A stretch of 64,000 nt of DNA from Bacteroidia bacterium (GCA_023151315.1 JAKLJE010000004.1:62001-126000), one strand, 5' to 3'; numbered from the stretch's first letter, positions 17,444 through 27,597 are shown. Numbers and translations: made by a program. The notes: generated by a model from the sequence alone, not told the origin.

Positions 17444-18674
17444 ATCGCAATGCCTCAATCGGATCCAGCTTCGATGCCTTCACAGCCGGGTACAATCCTG
17501 AAATCAGGCCGACAACAAAGCAGATTGCGAGCCCCATTCCGATCCACGCCCACGGAATCATGAATGATCCGCCCATCGACATTGAAATGAACGCGCCGAG
17601 AATTACTGCTAAAACTACTCCGACAATTCCACCGATCTGGCAGATAACAATAGCTTCGGTGAGAAACTGATTACGGATGTCGGCACGGGTCGCCCCTAAC
17701 GCTTTACGCGTTCCGATTTCCTTGGTGCGTTCAGTTACAGAAACCAACATAATATTCATCAAACCGATTGCAGCACCGAGCAATGTGATAATGCCTATCA
17801 ATGTTGCACCCAATGTTACATATCGAAGATTATCAATCAATGATGTTGCAATACTGTCGCTTTTCGTAATCTCGAAATTGTCTTCTGCTGTTGGAGATAA
17901 ACCACGTACAATCCGAAACACACCGACTGCTTCTCCGATTGCCGGTTCAATCAATGAAGGATGATCAGACATCACATTGATCGTGTACGTCATTTCAGGG
18001 CGCGAAAAATACTGGCGAACATTTTCAATAGTGAGAATCACAACCTTGTCGCCACCGAATCCCATGGTGTTTCCTTTGGCTTCTAATACGCCGATTACAC
18101 GATACTTCCCGTTTCCAACCGTTATTTCCTTGTTAATCGGATCGCGTTTCGGGAAAAGAGTCACGGCAATATCTTTACCCAGAATGGCAACATTGTCGCC
18201 ACCCGTTACTTCCGATGGAGCAAAGTTTCTTCCTTTCGAAAGTTTGTAACCCGAAACTTCGAGGTAATTCTCATCGCTGCCGAATACCTGGATATTCGGA
18301 TTGGTTTTCTCTGACTGAAACTTTACCGTTGCACCGAAAGACGCAACTGTCGATACGGAAACCATTGCAGGAAAGTCGAACTCATTTTTAAAGTTCATGG
18401 CTTCCTGATAGGTAATGGAACGGTGTTTACGGGGTTGCTTTCCTCCACGACCAATCCGAACCGTTGTTTCGCGGTTACGAATCGTGAACGAGTTCGCGCC
18501 CATACTGCTGAAATTACTGTTCAACGAACCCTTGATTACATCAATGGATGCGAGAATCCCAACAAGTGCCGTTATTCCCAAAGCAATGATCAGCATAGTC
18601 AAAACCGCACGAAGCATTTGTCCTTTGATGGAAGACAATGCCACTCTGATGTTTTCAAGTGCTGCGGAATTCAT
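17436..18674 (-). CDS. MacB-type ABC transporter permease
   Basis: 412 residues from ATG at 18674. The first membrane helix is at about 20-48, followed by a large extracytoplasmic MacB_PCD domain (about 50-280) and three C-terminal helices forming an FtsX domain (about 285-405). The signature VTERTKEIGTRKALGATRADI and the closing PAVKASKLDPIEALRYE are diagnostic. These permeases work by mechanotransmission with an ATPase and often an HlyD-like adaptor, neither of which is adjacent. Substrates range from macrolides to lipoproteins; none can be inferred. The start is fixed by a TACCTTTG box exactly 4 nt upstream. Confidence 0.93.
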   Translation of the reverse strand: MNSAALENIRVALSSIKGQMLRAVLTMLIIALGITALVGILASIDVIKGSLNSNFSSMGANSFTIRNRETTVRIGRGGKQPRKHRSITYQEAMNFKNEFDFPAMVSVSTVASFGATVKFQSEKTNPNIQVFGSDENYLEVSGYKLSKGRNFAPSEVTGGDNVAILGKDIAVTLFPKRDPINKEITVGNGKYRVIGVLEAKGNTMGFGGDKVVILTIENVRQYFSRPEMTYTINVMSDHPSLIEPAIGEAVGVFRIVRGLSPTAEDNFEITKSDSIATSLIDNLRYVTLGATLIGIITLLGAAIGLMNIMLVSVTERTKEIGTRKALGATRADIRNQFLTEAIVICQIGGIVGVVLAVILGAFISMSMGGSFMIPWAWIGMGLAICFVVGLISGLYPAVKASKLDPIEALRYE

Positions 18675-18678
18675 CAAC

Positions 18679-18686
18679 CAAAGGTA
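18679..18686 (-). promoter_or_regulatory. -7 box (TACCTTTG), 4 nt before the permease start
   Basis: Exact TAnnTTTG on the minus strand; GTTG separates it from ATG 18674. A leaderless mRNA is predicted. Confidence 0.6.
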
Positions 18687-18839
18687 GACAGAATACAGGT
18701 GTTTTGGTGGTAATACCGGAATTTGTCCGACTATGCGTGTACGAATTTATTTCCGCGATTTATTCCCGTTTGTCTCCCGACGAATTCGTAAATTTGACTT
18801 CCCTAATGTTCACACTCACATTCAATATTACTTCGCGCT

Positions 18840-21107
18840 ATGATCTTCGATCTTGACATGATTAAGCGCGTGTATGCCGAACTTCCAGGAAAAGTTGAAG
18901 CTGCACGCAAACTCGCGGGACGTCCGCTTACACTCACAGAGAAAATTCTCTATGCACACCTGGTTGACGCACTTCCTGCGAAACCATTTGAACGCGGTAA
19001 AGACTACGTAGATTTCAATCCGGATCGCGTAGCAATGCAGGATGCAACAGCACAGATGGCGTTGCTTCAGTTTATGCAGGCCGGTCGCAAGAAAGTTGCC
19101 GTTCCTTCAACTGTACATTGCGATCACCTTATCACTGCTAAAGTTGGTGCTAAAGACGATCTCGCTGTAGCTAATAAGGAGAGTAAAGAAGTTTACGATT
19201 TCCTTGCTTCAGTATCGAACAAATACGGAATCGGATTCTGGAAACCGGGTGCAGGAATCATTCACCAGGTTGTATTGGAAAATTATGCATTCCCCGGCGG
19301 AATGATGATCGGTACGGATTCGCACACTGTGAATGCCGGCGGATTGGGAATGATCGCCATCGGTGTTGGTGGTGCTGATGCATGTGATGTAATGGCCGGC
19401 CTTCCTTGGGAACTTAAGTTTCCGAAACTGATCGGCGTTAAACTCACAGGTAAACTCAGCGGATGGACAGCTCCGAAAGACGTGATTCTGAAAGTTGCAG
19501 GTATACTCACAGTAAAAGGCGGAACCGGAGCAATCGTTGAATATTTCGGTGAAGGTGCTTTGAACCTCAGCTGCACAGGTAAAGGAACGATCTGTAACAT
19601 GGGTGCAGAAATCGGTGCAACCACTTCTACATTCGGTTACGACGCTTCTATGGAGCGTTATCTCCGTGCAACAGGTCGCAATGAAGTTGCTGATCTTGCT
19701 AATGGAGTGAAAGCACACTTGACTGCAGATGCAGAAGTATACGCTTCTCCTGAAAAATATTTTGATCAGGTGATTGAAATCAATCTCTCTGAATTGGAGC
19801 CGCATCTGAACGGACCTTTCACTCCGGATCTGGCAACGCCGATCAGCAAAATGAAAGAAGTTGCTGCAGCGAACGGTTGGCCAACAAAAGTTGAAGTAGG
19901 TCTGATCGGTTCTTGCACCAACTCTTCTTATGAAGATATTTCACGCGCAGTTTCCATTGCAAAACAGGTTGCTGCAAAAGGGCTGAAGACAAAAGGAGAA
20001 TACTGCATCAACCCGGGATCAGAGCAGATTCGTTTCACTATTGAACGCGACGGCTTCCTGAAAGTGTTCAGCGAAATCGGAGCAACAGTGTTCACTAACG
20101 CATGCGGCCCTTGCATCGGAATGTGGGATCGTATGGGCGCTGAAAAGCAGGAGAAGAACACAATAGTTCACTCTTTCAACAGAAACTTTGCGAAGCGCGC
20201 TGACGGAAACCCGAACACTTATGCGTTCGTGGCTTCACCTGAACTGGTAACTGCACTTGCAATTGCAGGGGATCTTACTTTCAATCCGGCTACTGATTAT
20301 CTCATCAACGAAAAAGGTGAGAAAGTAAAACTGGATGAACCAGCAGGTGATGAATTACCGCAACGCGGATTCGCTGTAGAGGACGCCGGTTATCAGGCTC
20401 CTGCAGAAGATGGATCAAATCTTACAGTGAATGTTTCTCCGACTTCAGATCGTTTGCAGTTGCTCGATCCTTTTGCAGCCTGGGAAGGTGTTGATCTGAA
20501 AGGATTGAAACTCCTCATCAAAGCAAAAGGTAAGTGTACAACGGATCACATCTCAATGGCAGGCCCATGGTTGAAGTACCGCGGTCACCTCGACAACATT
20601 TCAAATAACATGTTGATCGGTGCTGTGAACTTCTTCAATGAGAAAACAGATAACGTAAAAAATCAGTTAACCGGCGCTTACGAAGGTGTTCCGAAAGTGC
20701 AGCGCGCTTACAAAGCGGCTAACATCGGTTCGATTGTAGTTGGTGACGAAAACTACGGTGAAGGATCATCGCGCGAACATGCAGCAATGGAACCGCGTCA
20801 CCTTGGTGTTCGTGCAGTACTCGTAAAATCATTCGCGCGTATCCACGAAACAAACCTGAAGAAACAGGGTATGTTGGCATTGACATTCTCAGACAAAGCG
20901 GATTACGACAAGATCAAGGAAGACGACACAATGGATATCCTTGGATTGACAACATTCGCTCCGAATGTGCCGTTGACAATTGCATTGCATCATGCTGACG
21001 GAACTTCCGAAGAGATCAAAGTGAATCATACCTACAACGCACAGCAGATCGAATGGTTCAAAGCCGGTGGTGCATTGAACATCATTCGCGCGAGCATCAA
21101 AGCGTAA
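18840..21107 (+). CDS. acnA: Aconitate hydratase
   Basis: 755 residues. TCA-cycle enzyme isomerising citrate and isocitrate with a 4Fe-4S cluster. Seen: [13 protein letters not shown] near 155, the cluster ligands in [10 protein letters not shown] (cysteine near 359) and [10 protein letters not shown] (cysteines near 422 and 425), and the C-terminal swivel domain with [21 protein letters not shown]. The length and sequence fit the mitochondrial-type aconitase used by Bacteroidota. A degenerate box ttacttcg ends 4 nt before the ATG, the same spacing as in several better matches. The symbol is generic; the family could also be written acn. Confidence 0.96.
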   Translation: MIFDLDMIKRVYAELPGKVEAARKLAGRPLTLTEKILYAHLVDALPAKPFERGKDYVDFNPDRVAMQDATAQMALLQFMQAGRKKVAVPSTVHCDHLITAKVGAKDDLAVANKESKEVYDFLASVSNKYGIGFWKPGAGIIHQVVLENYAFPGGMMIGTDSHTVNAGGLGMIAIGVGGADACDVMAGLPWELKFPKLIGVKLTGKLSGWTAPKDVILKVAGILTVKGGTGAIVEYFGEGALNLSCTGKGTICNMGAEIGATTSTFGYDASMERYLRATGRNEVADLANGVKAHLTADAEVYASPEKYFDQVIEINLSELEPHLNGPFTPDLATPISKMKEVAAANGWPTKVEVGLIGSCTNSSYEDISRAVSIAKQVAAKGLKTKGEYCINPGSEQIRFTIERDGFLKVFSEIGATVFTNACGPCIGMWDRMGAEKQEKNTIVHSFNRNFAKRADGNPNTYAFVASPELVTALAIAGDLTFNPATDYLINEKGEKVKLDEPAGDELPQRGFAVEDAGYQAPAEDGSNLTVNVSPTSDRLQLLDPFAAWEGVDLKGLKLLIKAKGKCTTDHISMAGPWLKYRGHLDNISNNMLIGAVNFFNEKTDNVKNQLTGAYEGVPKVQRAYKAANIGSIVVGDENYGEGSSREHAAMEPRHLGVRAVLVKSFARIHETNLKKQGMLALTFSDKADYDKIKEDDTMDILGLTTFAPNVPLTIALHHADGTSEEIKVNHTYNAQQIEWFKAGGALNIIRASIKA

Positions 21108-21122
21108 TTGAACAAAATGATG

Positions 21123-21158
21123 AAATGGCTGACTTCAGAAACGAGGTCAGCCATTTTT
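21123..21158 (+). terminator. Intrinsic terminator of the aconitase gene
   Basis: Arms aaatggctgac and gtcagccattt around a 12-nt loop, followed by T-rich sequence. It begins 15 nt after the stop. Confidence 0.85.
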
Positions 21159-21194
21159 ATTGAATCACGGAAAAATTGTAGATTAGTTTTCAGT

Positions 21195-22295
21195 ATGCGT
21201 TTTCTGCTCGCTGTTCTTCTCATTATTCTGACGTTTCACGTTCAGGCGCGTGATTTCGGTGGTGATAATCCGAAACGTGATTCGTTGCTGCGTTATCGCA
21301 ACACGGTTGATACGAATTATATAAGAAAGTATCCTGATCGGTTTATTGTAACGCTGAGTCAGTCATTGCGCACATACGACATCCGCTTTCGTCAAACCAT
21401 GACGGAAGATTCACTCGGTTGGGCTTCTCCGATTATGATGTCCAACCTGAAATGGTCCAGCGGCGTTGCATTGGATTTTGATAAACTTTCATTAACTGTT
21501 GGATTGAGTTCGCAACCTTACACCAATGAAGAATTGCGGCTCAAAGGAAAAACCAAGTACACGGCACTAGGACTTTCTTTTGTGCTCTATCGCTTTCGAT
21601 TTGAGTCGAGCTACAGGAAGTATCAGGGTTTTTACGATACACGAACAGCGATTTACGACACGTTGCAGGATTCAACCTGGACATATTATCAGGATCCTGA
21701 TTTCATGGCGCGATCGGTGCGGGTGAAAGCACTTTTCATTTTCAATAAGCGCAAGTTCTCTTACAACGCCGCTTACTTTAATACGCAACGACAGCTGAAA
21801 TCAGCTGGTTCGTGGTTGATGGTCGGTAACATTTATGATAATCTCTTCAGCACACGTACTTCTCTCATTCCTGATTCTTCCAGGTATTTCTTTCAGCAAT
21901 ATGGACTGATGAATCATGCACATCTGCAGGGAATTTCATTTGGACCGGGATATTCTTATAACCTAGTGATCTGGAAAACACTTTTCGTGAATCTTACATT
22001 GACAAGCGGATTCGACATTCAACATCGTCAGATAAAAACTTCTGACAATAGTTACTCAGCTGATTATTGGAAAATAGGAGCGGCTGGAGATTTCAGAGCG
22101 GCAATCGGACTCAATGGTAAGCGAATGTTTCTGTCTGTTACCTACAGGCAGGATTACAATTCATACGTGATGCAGGGAATGACGATACAGTCGCGCTATC
22201 ATGCGGTTGACCTTAACTTCGGTTATCGATTTAAAATGCGTCGCGGAAGATTGTACAAGAAATTGAATCAGAATAAATGGTACCAGCTCATATGA
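21195..22295 (+). CDS. DUF4421-like outer-membrane protein
   Basis: 366 residues. ATG at 21195 opens a signal peptide (MRFLLAVLLIILTFHVQA); an in-frame TTG at 21108 would place the terminator of the preceding gene inside the coding sequence. The rest alternates hydrophobic and polar residues with many aromatics and ends in a strand-like segment (YHAVDLNFGYRFKMRRGRLYKKLN), suggesting a beta-barrel. It resembles the Bacteroidota DUF4421 family, of unknown function. Its stop overlaps the S4-domain gene (ATGA). Confidence 0.75.
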   Translation: MRFLLAVLLIILTFHVQARDFGGDNPKRDSLLRYRNTVDTNYIRKYPDRFIVTLSQSLRTYDIRFRQTMTEDSLGWASPIMMSNLKWSSGVALDFDKLSLTVGLSSQPYTNEELRLKGKTKYTALGLSFVLYRFRFESSYRKYQGFYDTRTAIYDTLQDSTWTYYQDPDFMARSVRVKALFIFNKRKFSYNAAYFNTQRQLKSAGSWLMVGNIYDNLFSTRTSLIPDSSRYFFQQYGLMNHAHLQGISFGPGYSYNLVIWKTLFVNLTLTSGFDIQHRQIKTSDNSYSADYWKIGAAGDFRAAIGLNGKRMFLSVTYRQDYNSYVMQGMTIQSRYHAVDLNFGYRFKMRRGRLYKKLNQNKWYQLI

Positions 22296-22498
22296 CCGAA
22301 TTCAAAATCAACGGCGACTATATTGAATTGATTGCATTGCTGAAAGTAACTGGTATTGCAGAAACCGGAGGCGTTGCAGGAATTCTTGTTACGCAAGGTG
22401 AAGTAACCGTGAACGGTCAGATAGAACTCCGTAAGAGAGCTAAATTGAAACCCGGTGATGTAGTGGAAACTTCAGGTCAGAAAATTGTCCTGACCTGA
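22292..22498 (+). CDS. Small S4-domain RNA-binding protein (YbcJ-like)
   Basis: 68 residues from ATG at 22292, which overlaps the stop of the preceding gene. The whole protein is an S4 fold: EFKINGDYIELIALLKVTGIAETGGVAG then VTQGEVTVNGQIELRKRAKLKPGDVVE. YbcJ-type proteins bind RNA, and a link to ribosome or tRNA metabolism is usual but undefined. Coupling to an envelope protein gene is unusual and may only reflect compact organisation. Confidence 0.88.
   Translation: MTEFKINGDYIELIALLKVTGIAETGGVAGILVTQGEVTVNGQIELRKRAKLKPGDVVETSGQKIVLT
22472..22498 (+). terminator. Hairpin at the 3' end of the S4 gene
   Basis: Nine-base perfect arms tcaggtcag and ctgacctga around a 9-nt loop, overlapping the stop codon. 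There is no T-run after it, so it may be an mRNA-stabilising hairpin rather than a terminator. Confidence 0.45.
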
Positions 22499-22508
22499 TC
22501 TCCGAAAA

Positions 22509-24704
22509 TTATTTCGTGTTTTCCATGATGTAGCCTGCAATCTTGGTGAGCAGGTGTACGCGATCACGTCCGAATACATTGTGAAGGTGTCCGGGATAGA
22601 TGTAGTAATCTGTCTGTACGCCTTTGCTCACTGCTTCTTTCGTGTAAGCAATGGAATGCTGCCATACCACAACATCGTCTGAAGTACCGTGTATGAGTAA
22701 CAGTTTTCCGCGCAGTTGATCTACGTAATTCAACGTGCTCGATTCTTTGTATCCGATCGGATTTTCCTGCGGAGTATCCATGTATCTCTCTGTGTACATA
22801 ATCTCGTAATACTTCCAATCGATAACAGGTCCGCCGGCAACACCGCAACGGTACACATCAGGTGTGCGTGTCATCATTGACGTGGTCATGAATCCGCCGT
22901 AGCTCCAACCGTAAACCGCCATGCGTTTCGGGTCGATGTATGATTTGGATTTCAGAAAGTCAGATCCTTTTTTCTGATCTGCAATTTCCTGAGTTCCCAA
23001 ATGCTGATAGATCGCCTGCGCAAAATCGCGACCGCGGTTTGCAGATCCTCTGCCGTCTACGGTAAATACAACGTATCCCTGCTGCGCCATGTAGTAAAGG
23101 AACAAATCCGAACCGCCCATCCACGAGTTGAGAATCAATTGTACGTTCGGTCCGTTATATACGTAAGTCAGTGACGGATATTTTTTCGTTGAATCGAAGT
23201 TCGCAGGATAAATCATGCGGCACCAAAGCGGAGTTTCTCCGTCTGCTGCAGTAATCGTGAACAATTCGATTTTACATTGATTATAATCTTTCAAAGGATT
23301 TTCAGCACGATACATCTCTGTTGACTTTCCGGCTTTGGTTTCGATATGTGAAATCACTTTTGGTGTATTCACATCAGAATAAGAGCAAATAAATTGCGAG
23401 AAATCTTTGCTGAAAATTGCATGACTAACTCCATTCCATGGCGTCAGAGCTTTGCTGGAGAAAGCACCCGTTTTTATATCAACAGAAAAAACAACACGGT
23501 TGCAATTACCGATTGAAGCAGCCTGGTAATAAAGTTTAGTTCCTTTCGGGTCAAAACCATACACATCTGTTACGATCAACACAGGGATAAGTTTGGTTAC
23601 CTGCGTCGGACTCAATTGCGTAATTAGGGTTCCGTCGGTTTTGTAGAGATAAATCGAGTTGTATCCGTCACGTTCCGATTGCCAGATGAATTTATCGGGT
23701 TGTCCTGGTACGAATTGCATAGTATGTAAAGGTTGCACCCATTTGTCACTTTTCTCTTCGAAAAGTGTTTTGATGAAATCTCCGGTTTCAGCGTTGTAGC
23801 AATTGAACTTCAAATGGTTTTGACCACGATTCAACACAGCAATGTAAATCTGTTTGCAATCCGGACTCCAAGAGATGTTGGTGAGATATTGTTCTGCAGG
23901 TTCTCCTGTTTTCAGATATATCGTTTTACCTGTTACAACATTGTAAACTCCAACTGTAACATGATGACTTGAATCGCCGGCCATAGGGTAGCGGATCATT
24001 CTCGCAGTCGCAGGCTTTGCATCAATTTCGATAATCGGATATTCCGTTACCATCGTTTGATCCATTCGGTAAAATGCCAGCAACTGACTGTTCGGTGCCC
24101 AGAATGTACCTTTGTCAATTCCGAATTCTTCTCTATGAACTGATTGTCCGCACACAATACCCGGATTCAATTCTTTAGTAACCTGCACAACTGTTCCGTT
24201 GTTCGATAGATAGAGATTGTTCCCAACAGTGTAAGCTTCATTTTTTCCATCCGGAGCCATGTCGAAGTGAGAGGCGCTTGCATCACGTGTTCCGGCAAAT
24301 TTTGCCTGCAGTGTTTTCGATTTCAAACTATATGTTACGATGTAATCATTCGCCTGAAACGTGAAAGTATAAGCGTCTTTCCACTGAATGAATGGAAACG
24401 TTTTCTGAGGTGCAAGCGCGGTAAGCTGTGACGCCTTGATCTTCTCATTTAACTCAGTAAGTGTGATCAAAGTGGAATATTTCTCCGTCTTGCCTCCTGT
24501 TGCAGAAACCAGTGCCTCTTCAGTTGCAGAAATATTTGTGACCCAGGTGTAGGCGTTCATATCTGCACGCCATTGTAACTGACGCATTCCCGCCGGTGCA
24601 AGTTTCGAACGGTTGAGAACGGTTTCTTCAATCGTCAGATTTTTCTGTGCAACAGCTGCAGTGAAAATGAAGAGGGCAAAGAGAATGGAAAGATGTTTTT
24701 TCAT
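22509..24704 (-). CDS. Dipeptidyl peptidase IV-family (S9B) serine peptidase
   Basis: 731 residues with a signal peptide (MKKHLSILFALFIFTAAVAQ), an N-terminal eight-bladed propeller of DPP IV type (about 60-460, including HREEFGIDKGTFWAPNSQLLAFYRMD) and a C-terminal alpha/beta-hydrolase domain. The catalytic serine lies in GWSYGGF near residue 601, the aspartate in GTSDDVV near 677 and the histidine in PGHLHNV near 708. DPP IV enzymes remove Xaa-Pro dipeptides in the periplasm. The EE-type motif needed to hold the substrate N-terminus appears as REEFG. It lies 2 nt downstream of the DUF493 gene. Confidence 0.93.
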   Translation of the reverse strand: MKKHLSILFALFIFTAAVAQKNLTIEETVLNRSKLAPAGMRQLQWRADMNAYTWVTNISATEEALVSATGGKTEKYSTLITLTELNEKIKASQLTALAPQKTFPFIQWKDAYTFTFQANDYIVTYSLKSKTLQAKFAGTRDASASHFDMAPDGKNEAYTVGNNLYLSNNGTVVQVTKELNPGIVCGQSVHREEFGIDKGTFWAPNSQLLAFYRMDQTMVTEYPIIEIDAKPATARMIRYPMAGDSSHHVTVGVYNVVTGKTIYLKTGEPAEQYLTNISWSPDCKQIYIAVLNRGQNHLKFNCYNAETGDFIKTLFEEKSDKWVQPLHTMQFVPGQPDKFIWQSERDGYNSIYLYKTDGTLITQLSPTQVTKLIPVLIVTDVYGFDPKGTKLYYQAASIGNCNRVVFSVDIKTGAFSSKALTPWNGVSHAIFSKDFSQFICSYSDVNTPKVISHIETKAGKSTEMYRAENPLKDYNQCKIELFTITAADGETPLWCRMIYPANFDSTKKYPSLTYVYNGPNVQLILNSWMGGSDLFLYYMAQQGYVVFTVDGRGSANRGRDFAQAIYQHLGTQEIADQKKGSDFLKSKSYIDPKRMAVYGWSYGGFMTTSMMTRTPDVYRCGVAGGPVIDWKYYEIMYTERYMDTPQENPIGYKESSTLNYVDQLRGKLLLIHGTSDDVVVWQHSIAYTKEAVSKGVQTDYYIYPGHLHNVFGRDRVHLLTKIAGYIMENTK

Positions 24705-24706
24705 AT

Positions 24707-24979
24707 TTAGAGAGAAATGATTCCTTCTATTTCAGAAGCTTTTTTGTAAATGTTAATGATCTGTTCTGCATCCATCATTACAACTCTTGCCGTAACGCTG
24801 GTGTATGTTCCTTTCGAGGATGGTTGCAACTTTATTTCAGCATCATCTTCGAACAAACTTTCTGTCAATGCGATTTTCTGATTGTCAGACGGAACGATGA
24901 ATTTAAACATATAAACCTGCGGCCAGGAACCGCCGGCGTTGAGTTTTTTTCTCAGTTCATCGTAATTGAATTCTGCCAT
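24707..24979 (-). CDS. DUF493 (YbeD-like) family protein
   Basis: 90 residues. The pattern WPQVYMFKFIVPSDNQKI ... SSKGTYTSVTARVVMMDAEQIINIYKKASEIEGIISL is the DUF493/YbeD ferredoxin-like fold. E. coli YbeD lies near lipoate genes, but its function is unsettled. It is first in an apparent operon with the DPP IV-like gene. The ATG lies exactly 4 nt after a TAACTTTG box. Confidence 0.88.
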   Translation of the reverse strand: MAEFNYDELRKKLNAGGSWPQVYMFKFIVPSDNQKIALTESLFEDDAEIKLQPSSKGTYTSVTARVVMMDAEQIINIYKKASEIEGIISL

Positions 24980-24983
24980 CCGG

Positions 24984-24991
24984 CAAAGTTA
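24984..24991 (-). promoter_or_regulatory. -7 box (TAACTTTG), 4 nt before the DUF493 start
   Basis: Exact TAnnTTTG on the minus strand with CCGG before the ATG at 24979. A leaderless transcript is predicted. Confidence 0.6.
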
Positions 24992-25033
24992 ATCACTATT
25001 GCGTACCATGAACTTAATCAGCGATTGCATTTG

Positions 25034-25411
25034 TCAATATCCGAATCCTTCATCCAGCTTCCTTCGGTCTTTTTTCGTAGGTCGACCTTTTCCCGTGTAG
25101 AAAAACGGTTTTTCAAATTCGCGGGCCACCTTCAGTTTTTCATATTCTTCAGGAGGTGTAAGATCTTCACAATATTCTTTCACCAATGGCGCTCCTACAC
25201 GAGAAGTCGGAAAACCAACAACACGAAACGATTTAATAATCGGGCCGAATCTGAAACTGATCGTGTCGTTGACTTTCAGCTCCTTTGATGGTTTCACCGG
25301 CTCTCCGTTCAGTTTGATTTTACCTCCTCGTACAGATTCAGCTGCAAGCGATCGCGTCTTATACAAACGCACGCTCCACAACCATTTATCGATACGGTGA
25401 TTTTCTGACAT
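25034..25411 (-). CDS. HslR/Hsp15-like S4-domain RNA-binding protein
   Basis: 125 residues. It begins RIDKWLWSVRLYKTRSLAAESVRGGKIKLNGEPVKPSKELKVND, the S4 motif of Hsp15, followed by a basic C-terminal tail (GKGRPTKKDRRKLDEGFGY). Hsp15 binds free 50S subunits carrying nascent chains after heat stress. It is transcribed alone, with a one-mismatch box (TAACTTTA, 25416-25423) 4 nt before the ATG. Confidence 0.88.
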   Translation of the reverse strand: MSENHRIDKWLWSVRLYKTRSLAAESVRGGKIKLNGEPVKPSKELKVNDTISFRFGPIIKSFRVVGFPTSRVGAPLVKEYCEDLTPPEEYEKLKVAREFEKPFFYTGKGRPTKKDRRKLDEGFGY

Positions 25412-25415
25412 GCTA

Positions 25416-25423
25416 TAAAGTTA
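25416..25423 (-). promoter_or_regulatory. -7-like box (TAACTTTA), 4 nt before the hslR-like start
   Basis: One mismatch to TAnnTTTG. The 4-nt spacing (TAGC) is the same as in the perfect cases. Confidence 0.45.
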
Positions 25424-25473
25424 ATCAGTTCAGGGTTCGTCACGTCTACCAATACCATTTCCTCAAAACCAAT

Positions 25474-25481
25474 TACATTTG
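25474..25481 (+). promoter_or_regulatory. -7 box (TACATTTG), 4 nt before the bestrophin start
   Basis: Exact TAnnTTTG with CCGC before the ATG at 25486. A leaderless transcript is predicted. Confidence 0.6.
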
Positions 25482-25485
25482 CCGC

Positions 25486-26355
25486 ATGATTGCGTATAAC
25501 CCCAAAGACTGGTACAAGCTCATCTTGTCTTTTCACAAGAGTGATACATTCCGCATGCTGCTCCCTGCAATTATCGGAATAGCAATTTTCAGCGCAATTC
25601 TTGTGTATCTGATCACTTGTGTTTGGAAGTGGAATTTTGAAGGTACGATAGCTATCCATTCTTTGTTGGGGTTTGTGATTTCGCTGATGCTTGTTTTTCG
25701 CACCAATACAGCATATGATCGCTGGTGGGAGGGAAGAAGACTTTGGGGCGGGTTTGTAAATCACAGCAGAAGCATTGCGATGAAACTGCATGCGTTCCTT
25801 ACGAGAGAGGATTCTGCTAAAGCACAGGCACTCCTCACAAATTATTTCTTCGCATGTAAGGATCATTTGCGTAAAGAAATGTCGACGAAGGACTGGATGG
25901 AAGTTCCTGGTGTTTCGCCTGACAGATACACAGGTGCGGGACACGTTCCCAATGCACTTCTAACTGATCTTGTTGCGGAGATACAGAGATTACAGAAAGC
26001 GGGCAAGATTTCCGAAGTGCAGATGCTCATGTTGAACGACGAGCTTCGTTCCTTCGCTGAATTGATGGGCGCGTGTGAAAGAATCAAGTCAACACCGATT
26101 CCGTATTCCTACAGCATGTTCATCAAGAAGATCATTTTCTTCTATACGATCACAATTCCATTCGGAATCTCAACTACCTATCACTTCTGGACGGTATTGA
26201 TCGTGTCTTTCATTTTTTATGCATTTGCCAGTCTCGAAATGCTCGCAGAGGAAATTGAAGATCCATTCGGAAAGGATGCCAATGATCTTCCAACAGATGA
26301 AATCGCTCTGAAGATTAAGAAAGCAACGGAGGATATTTTCCGGATGTCAAAGTAA
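25486..26355 (+). CDS. Bestrophin-family anion channel
   Basis: 289 residues, four hydrophobic segments (about 24-48, 55-75, 205-228 and 232-250). The family signature SLMLVFRTNTAYDRWWEGRRLWGGFVNHSR lies at about 65-95. Bacterial bestrophins are pentameric inner-membrane channels, mostly described as cation or chloride channels. The C-terminal LEMLAEEIEDPFGKDANDLPTDEIALKI is also typical. It is convergent with lhgO with one base between stop codons. Confidence 0.92.
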   Translation: MIAYNPKDWYKLILSFHKSDTFRMLLPAIIGIAIFSAILVYLITCVWKWNFEGTIAIHSLLGFVISLMLVFRTNTAYDRWWEGRRLWGGFVNHSRSIAMKLHAFLTREDSAKAQALLTNYFFACKDHLRKEMSTKDWMEVPGVSPDRYTGAGHVPNALLTDLVAEIQRLQKAGKISEVQMLMLNDELRSFAELMGACERIKSTPIPYSYSMFIKKIIFFYTITIPFGISTTYHFWTVLIVSFIFYAFASLEMLAEEIEDPFGKDANDLPTDEIALKIKKATEDIFRMSK

Positions 26356-26356
26356 T

Positions 26357-27580
26357 TTACTTCAATCCGAATTTCTCAGTAGCCATTTCCTCAATGGCTT
26401 TTCCGATTGACAAACAAGCTGTAGCTGCAGGTGATGGTGCATTCAATACGTGAATCGCATTGTTGCGGTGCTCAATCTTAAAATCGTCCAACATATTTCC
26501 TTCCGGTGAAAGTGCCATGGCACGTACTCCTGAACGTGAAGCAACAATATCATCAGATTCAAGAGAAGGAATCAATGTGCGCAAACGCTTAAGGAAGAAT
26601 TTTTTCGAAAACGCTCCGCGATATTCGTCCAGTCCGAATTTCATATTATCGAAGAAGAACTTCCACGTTCCTTTAAACGTTAAAGCTTCCCATGTGTCTT
26701 TGAAACTGAACGATGTTTTCCCATATCCTTCACGCTTGAAAACGAAAACTGCATTCGGACCGCATTCCACACCACCGTGTACCATTCTCGTAAAATGTAC
26801 GCCGAGGAACGGATACTTCGGATTAGGAACAGGATAAATGAGGTTCTTAACCTTCTTCATTCCTTTTTCCGTGAGATCGTAGTAGTCACCTCGGAAACCT
26901 ACAATTGCAGCATCCGACTTGGTGCCTTCTTTTTTCGCAATACGATCACTGTGAAGACCGGCGCACGTTACAATGAATTTCGCATTAAACGTTCCGTTGT
27001 TGGTAATTATATCTGTTGAGTCACCGTGATGCACGAAATCCTGCGCTTCTGTCTTTATAAACACACGACTTCCCGAGAAATTCTTTTCGAGAAGTTCTCC
27101 AAGTTTTCGTGTTACTCCGGGAAAATCGATAATGCCGGTACATCCTACCCAGATTCCTGCAATGCCTTCTACAAACGGTTCAATTTCTTTGAGACGTTTC
27201 GCGTCGATGAGTTCAATATCTTCAACACCATTCGCTTTTCCATTGTTGAACACTTTATTCATGTGAGCCAATTCACTTTCGTGGGTGGCAACGATAATCT
27301 TCCCGCAAATGTCATGTGCAATTCCGTGCTCCTTGGCAAAAGCTACCAACTCACGACGACCTTCAACACACAGTTTCGCTTTGTATGATCCGGGTTTGTA
27401 ATATATTCCCGAGTGTATAACGCCTGAATTGTGCCCTGTCTGGTGCGGAGATAAATGATCTTCTTTTTCAAGTACCGCAACTTTCAAATGCGGATATCGC
27501 GTGTTGATCTTATATGCAGCTGCAAGGCCAACGCAACCGCCGCCAACAACCACAATATCGAATGAATGCTTTGTACTCAC
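26357..27580 (-). CDS. lhgO: L-2-hydroxyglutarate oxidase
   Basis: 407 residues, FAD-dependent oxidoreductase of the DAO family. The dinucleotide-binding motif VVVGGGCVGLAAAY is at about 11-24, with HQTGHNSGVIHSGIYYKPGSYKAKLC following, which is characteristic of LhgO/L2HGDH. The reaction oxidises L-2-hydroxyglutarate to 2-oxoglutarate, feeding electrons to the membrane quinone pool. The start codon is GTG (27578-27580); no ATG lies nearby in frame, and a perfect TATCTTTG box (27598-27605) is 17 nt upstream. Confidence 0.92.
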   Translation of the reverse strand: MSTKHSFDIVVVGGGCVGLAAAYKINTRYPHLKVAVLEKEDHLSPHQTGHNSGVIHSGIYYKPGSYKAKLCVEGRRELVAFAKEHGIAHDICGKIIVATHESELAHMNKVFNNGKANGVEDIELIDAKRLKEIEPFVEGIAGIWVGCTGIIDFPGVTRKLGELLEKNFSGSRVFIKTEAQDFVHHGDSTDIITNNGTFNAKFIVTCAGLHSDRIAKKEGTKSDAAIVGFRGDYYDLTEKGMKKVKNLIYPVPNPKYPFLGVHFTRMVHGGVECGPNAVFVFKREGYGKTSFSFKDTWEALTFKGTWKFFFDNMKFGLDEYRGAFSKKFFLKRLRTLIPSLESDDIVASRSGVRAMALSPEGNMLDDFKIEHRNNAIHVLNAPSPAATACLSIGKAIEEMATEKFGLK

Positions 27581-27597
27581 TGGGTGTTTATTTGCGG

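Noticed and set aside
19209-19805. Minus-strand frame of 198 codons inside aconitase
   Set aside because: It is the shadow of a highly conserved gene; Cys/Thr/Phe-rich, without a promoter.
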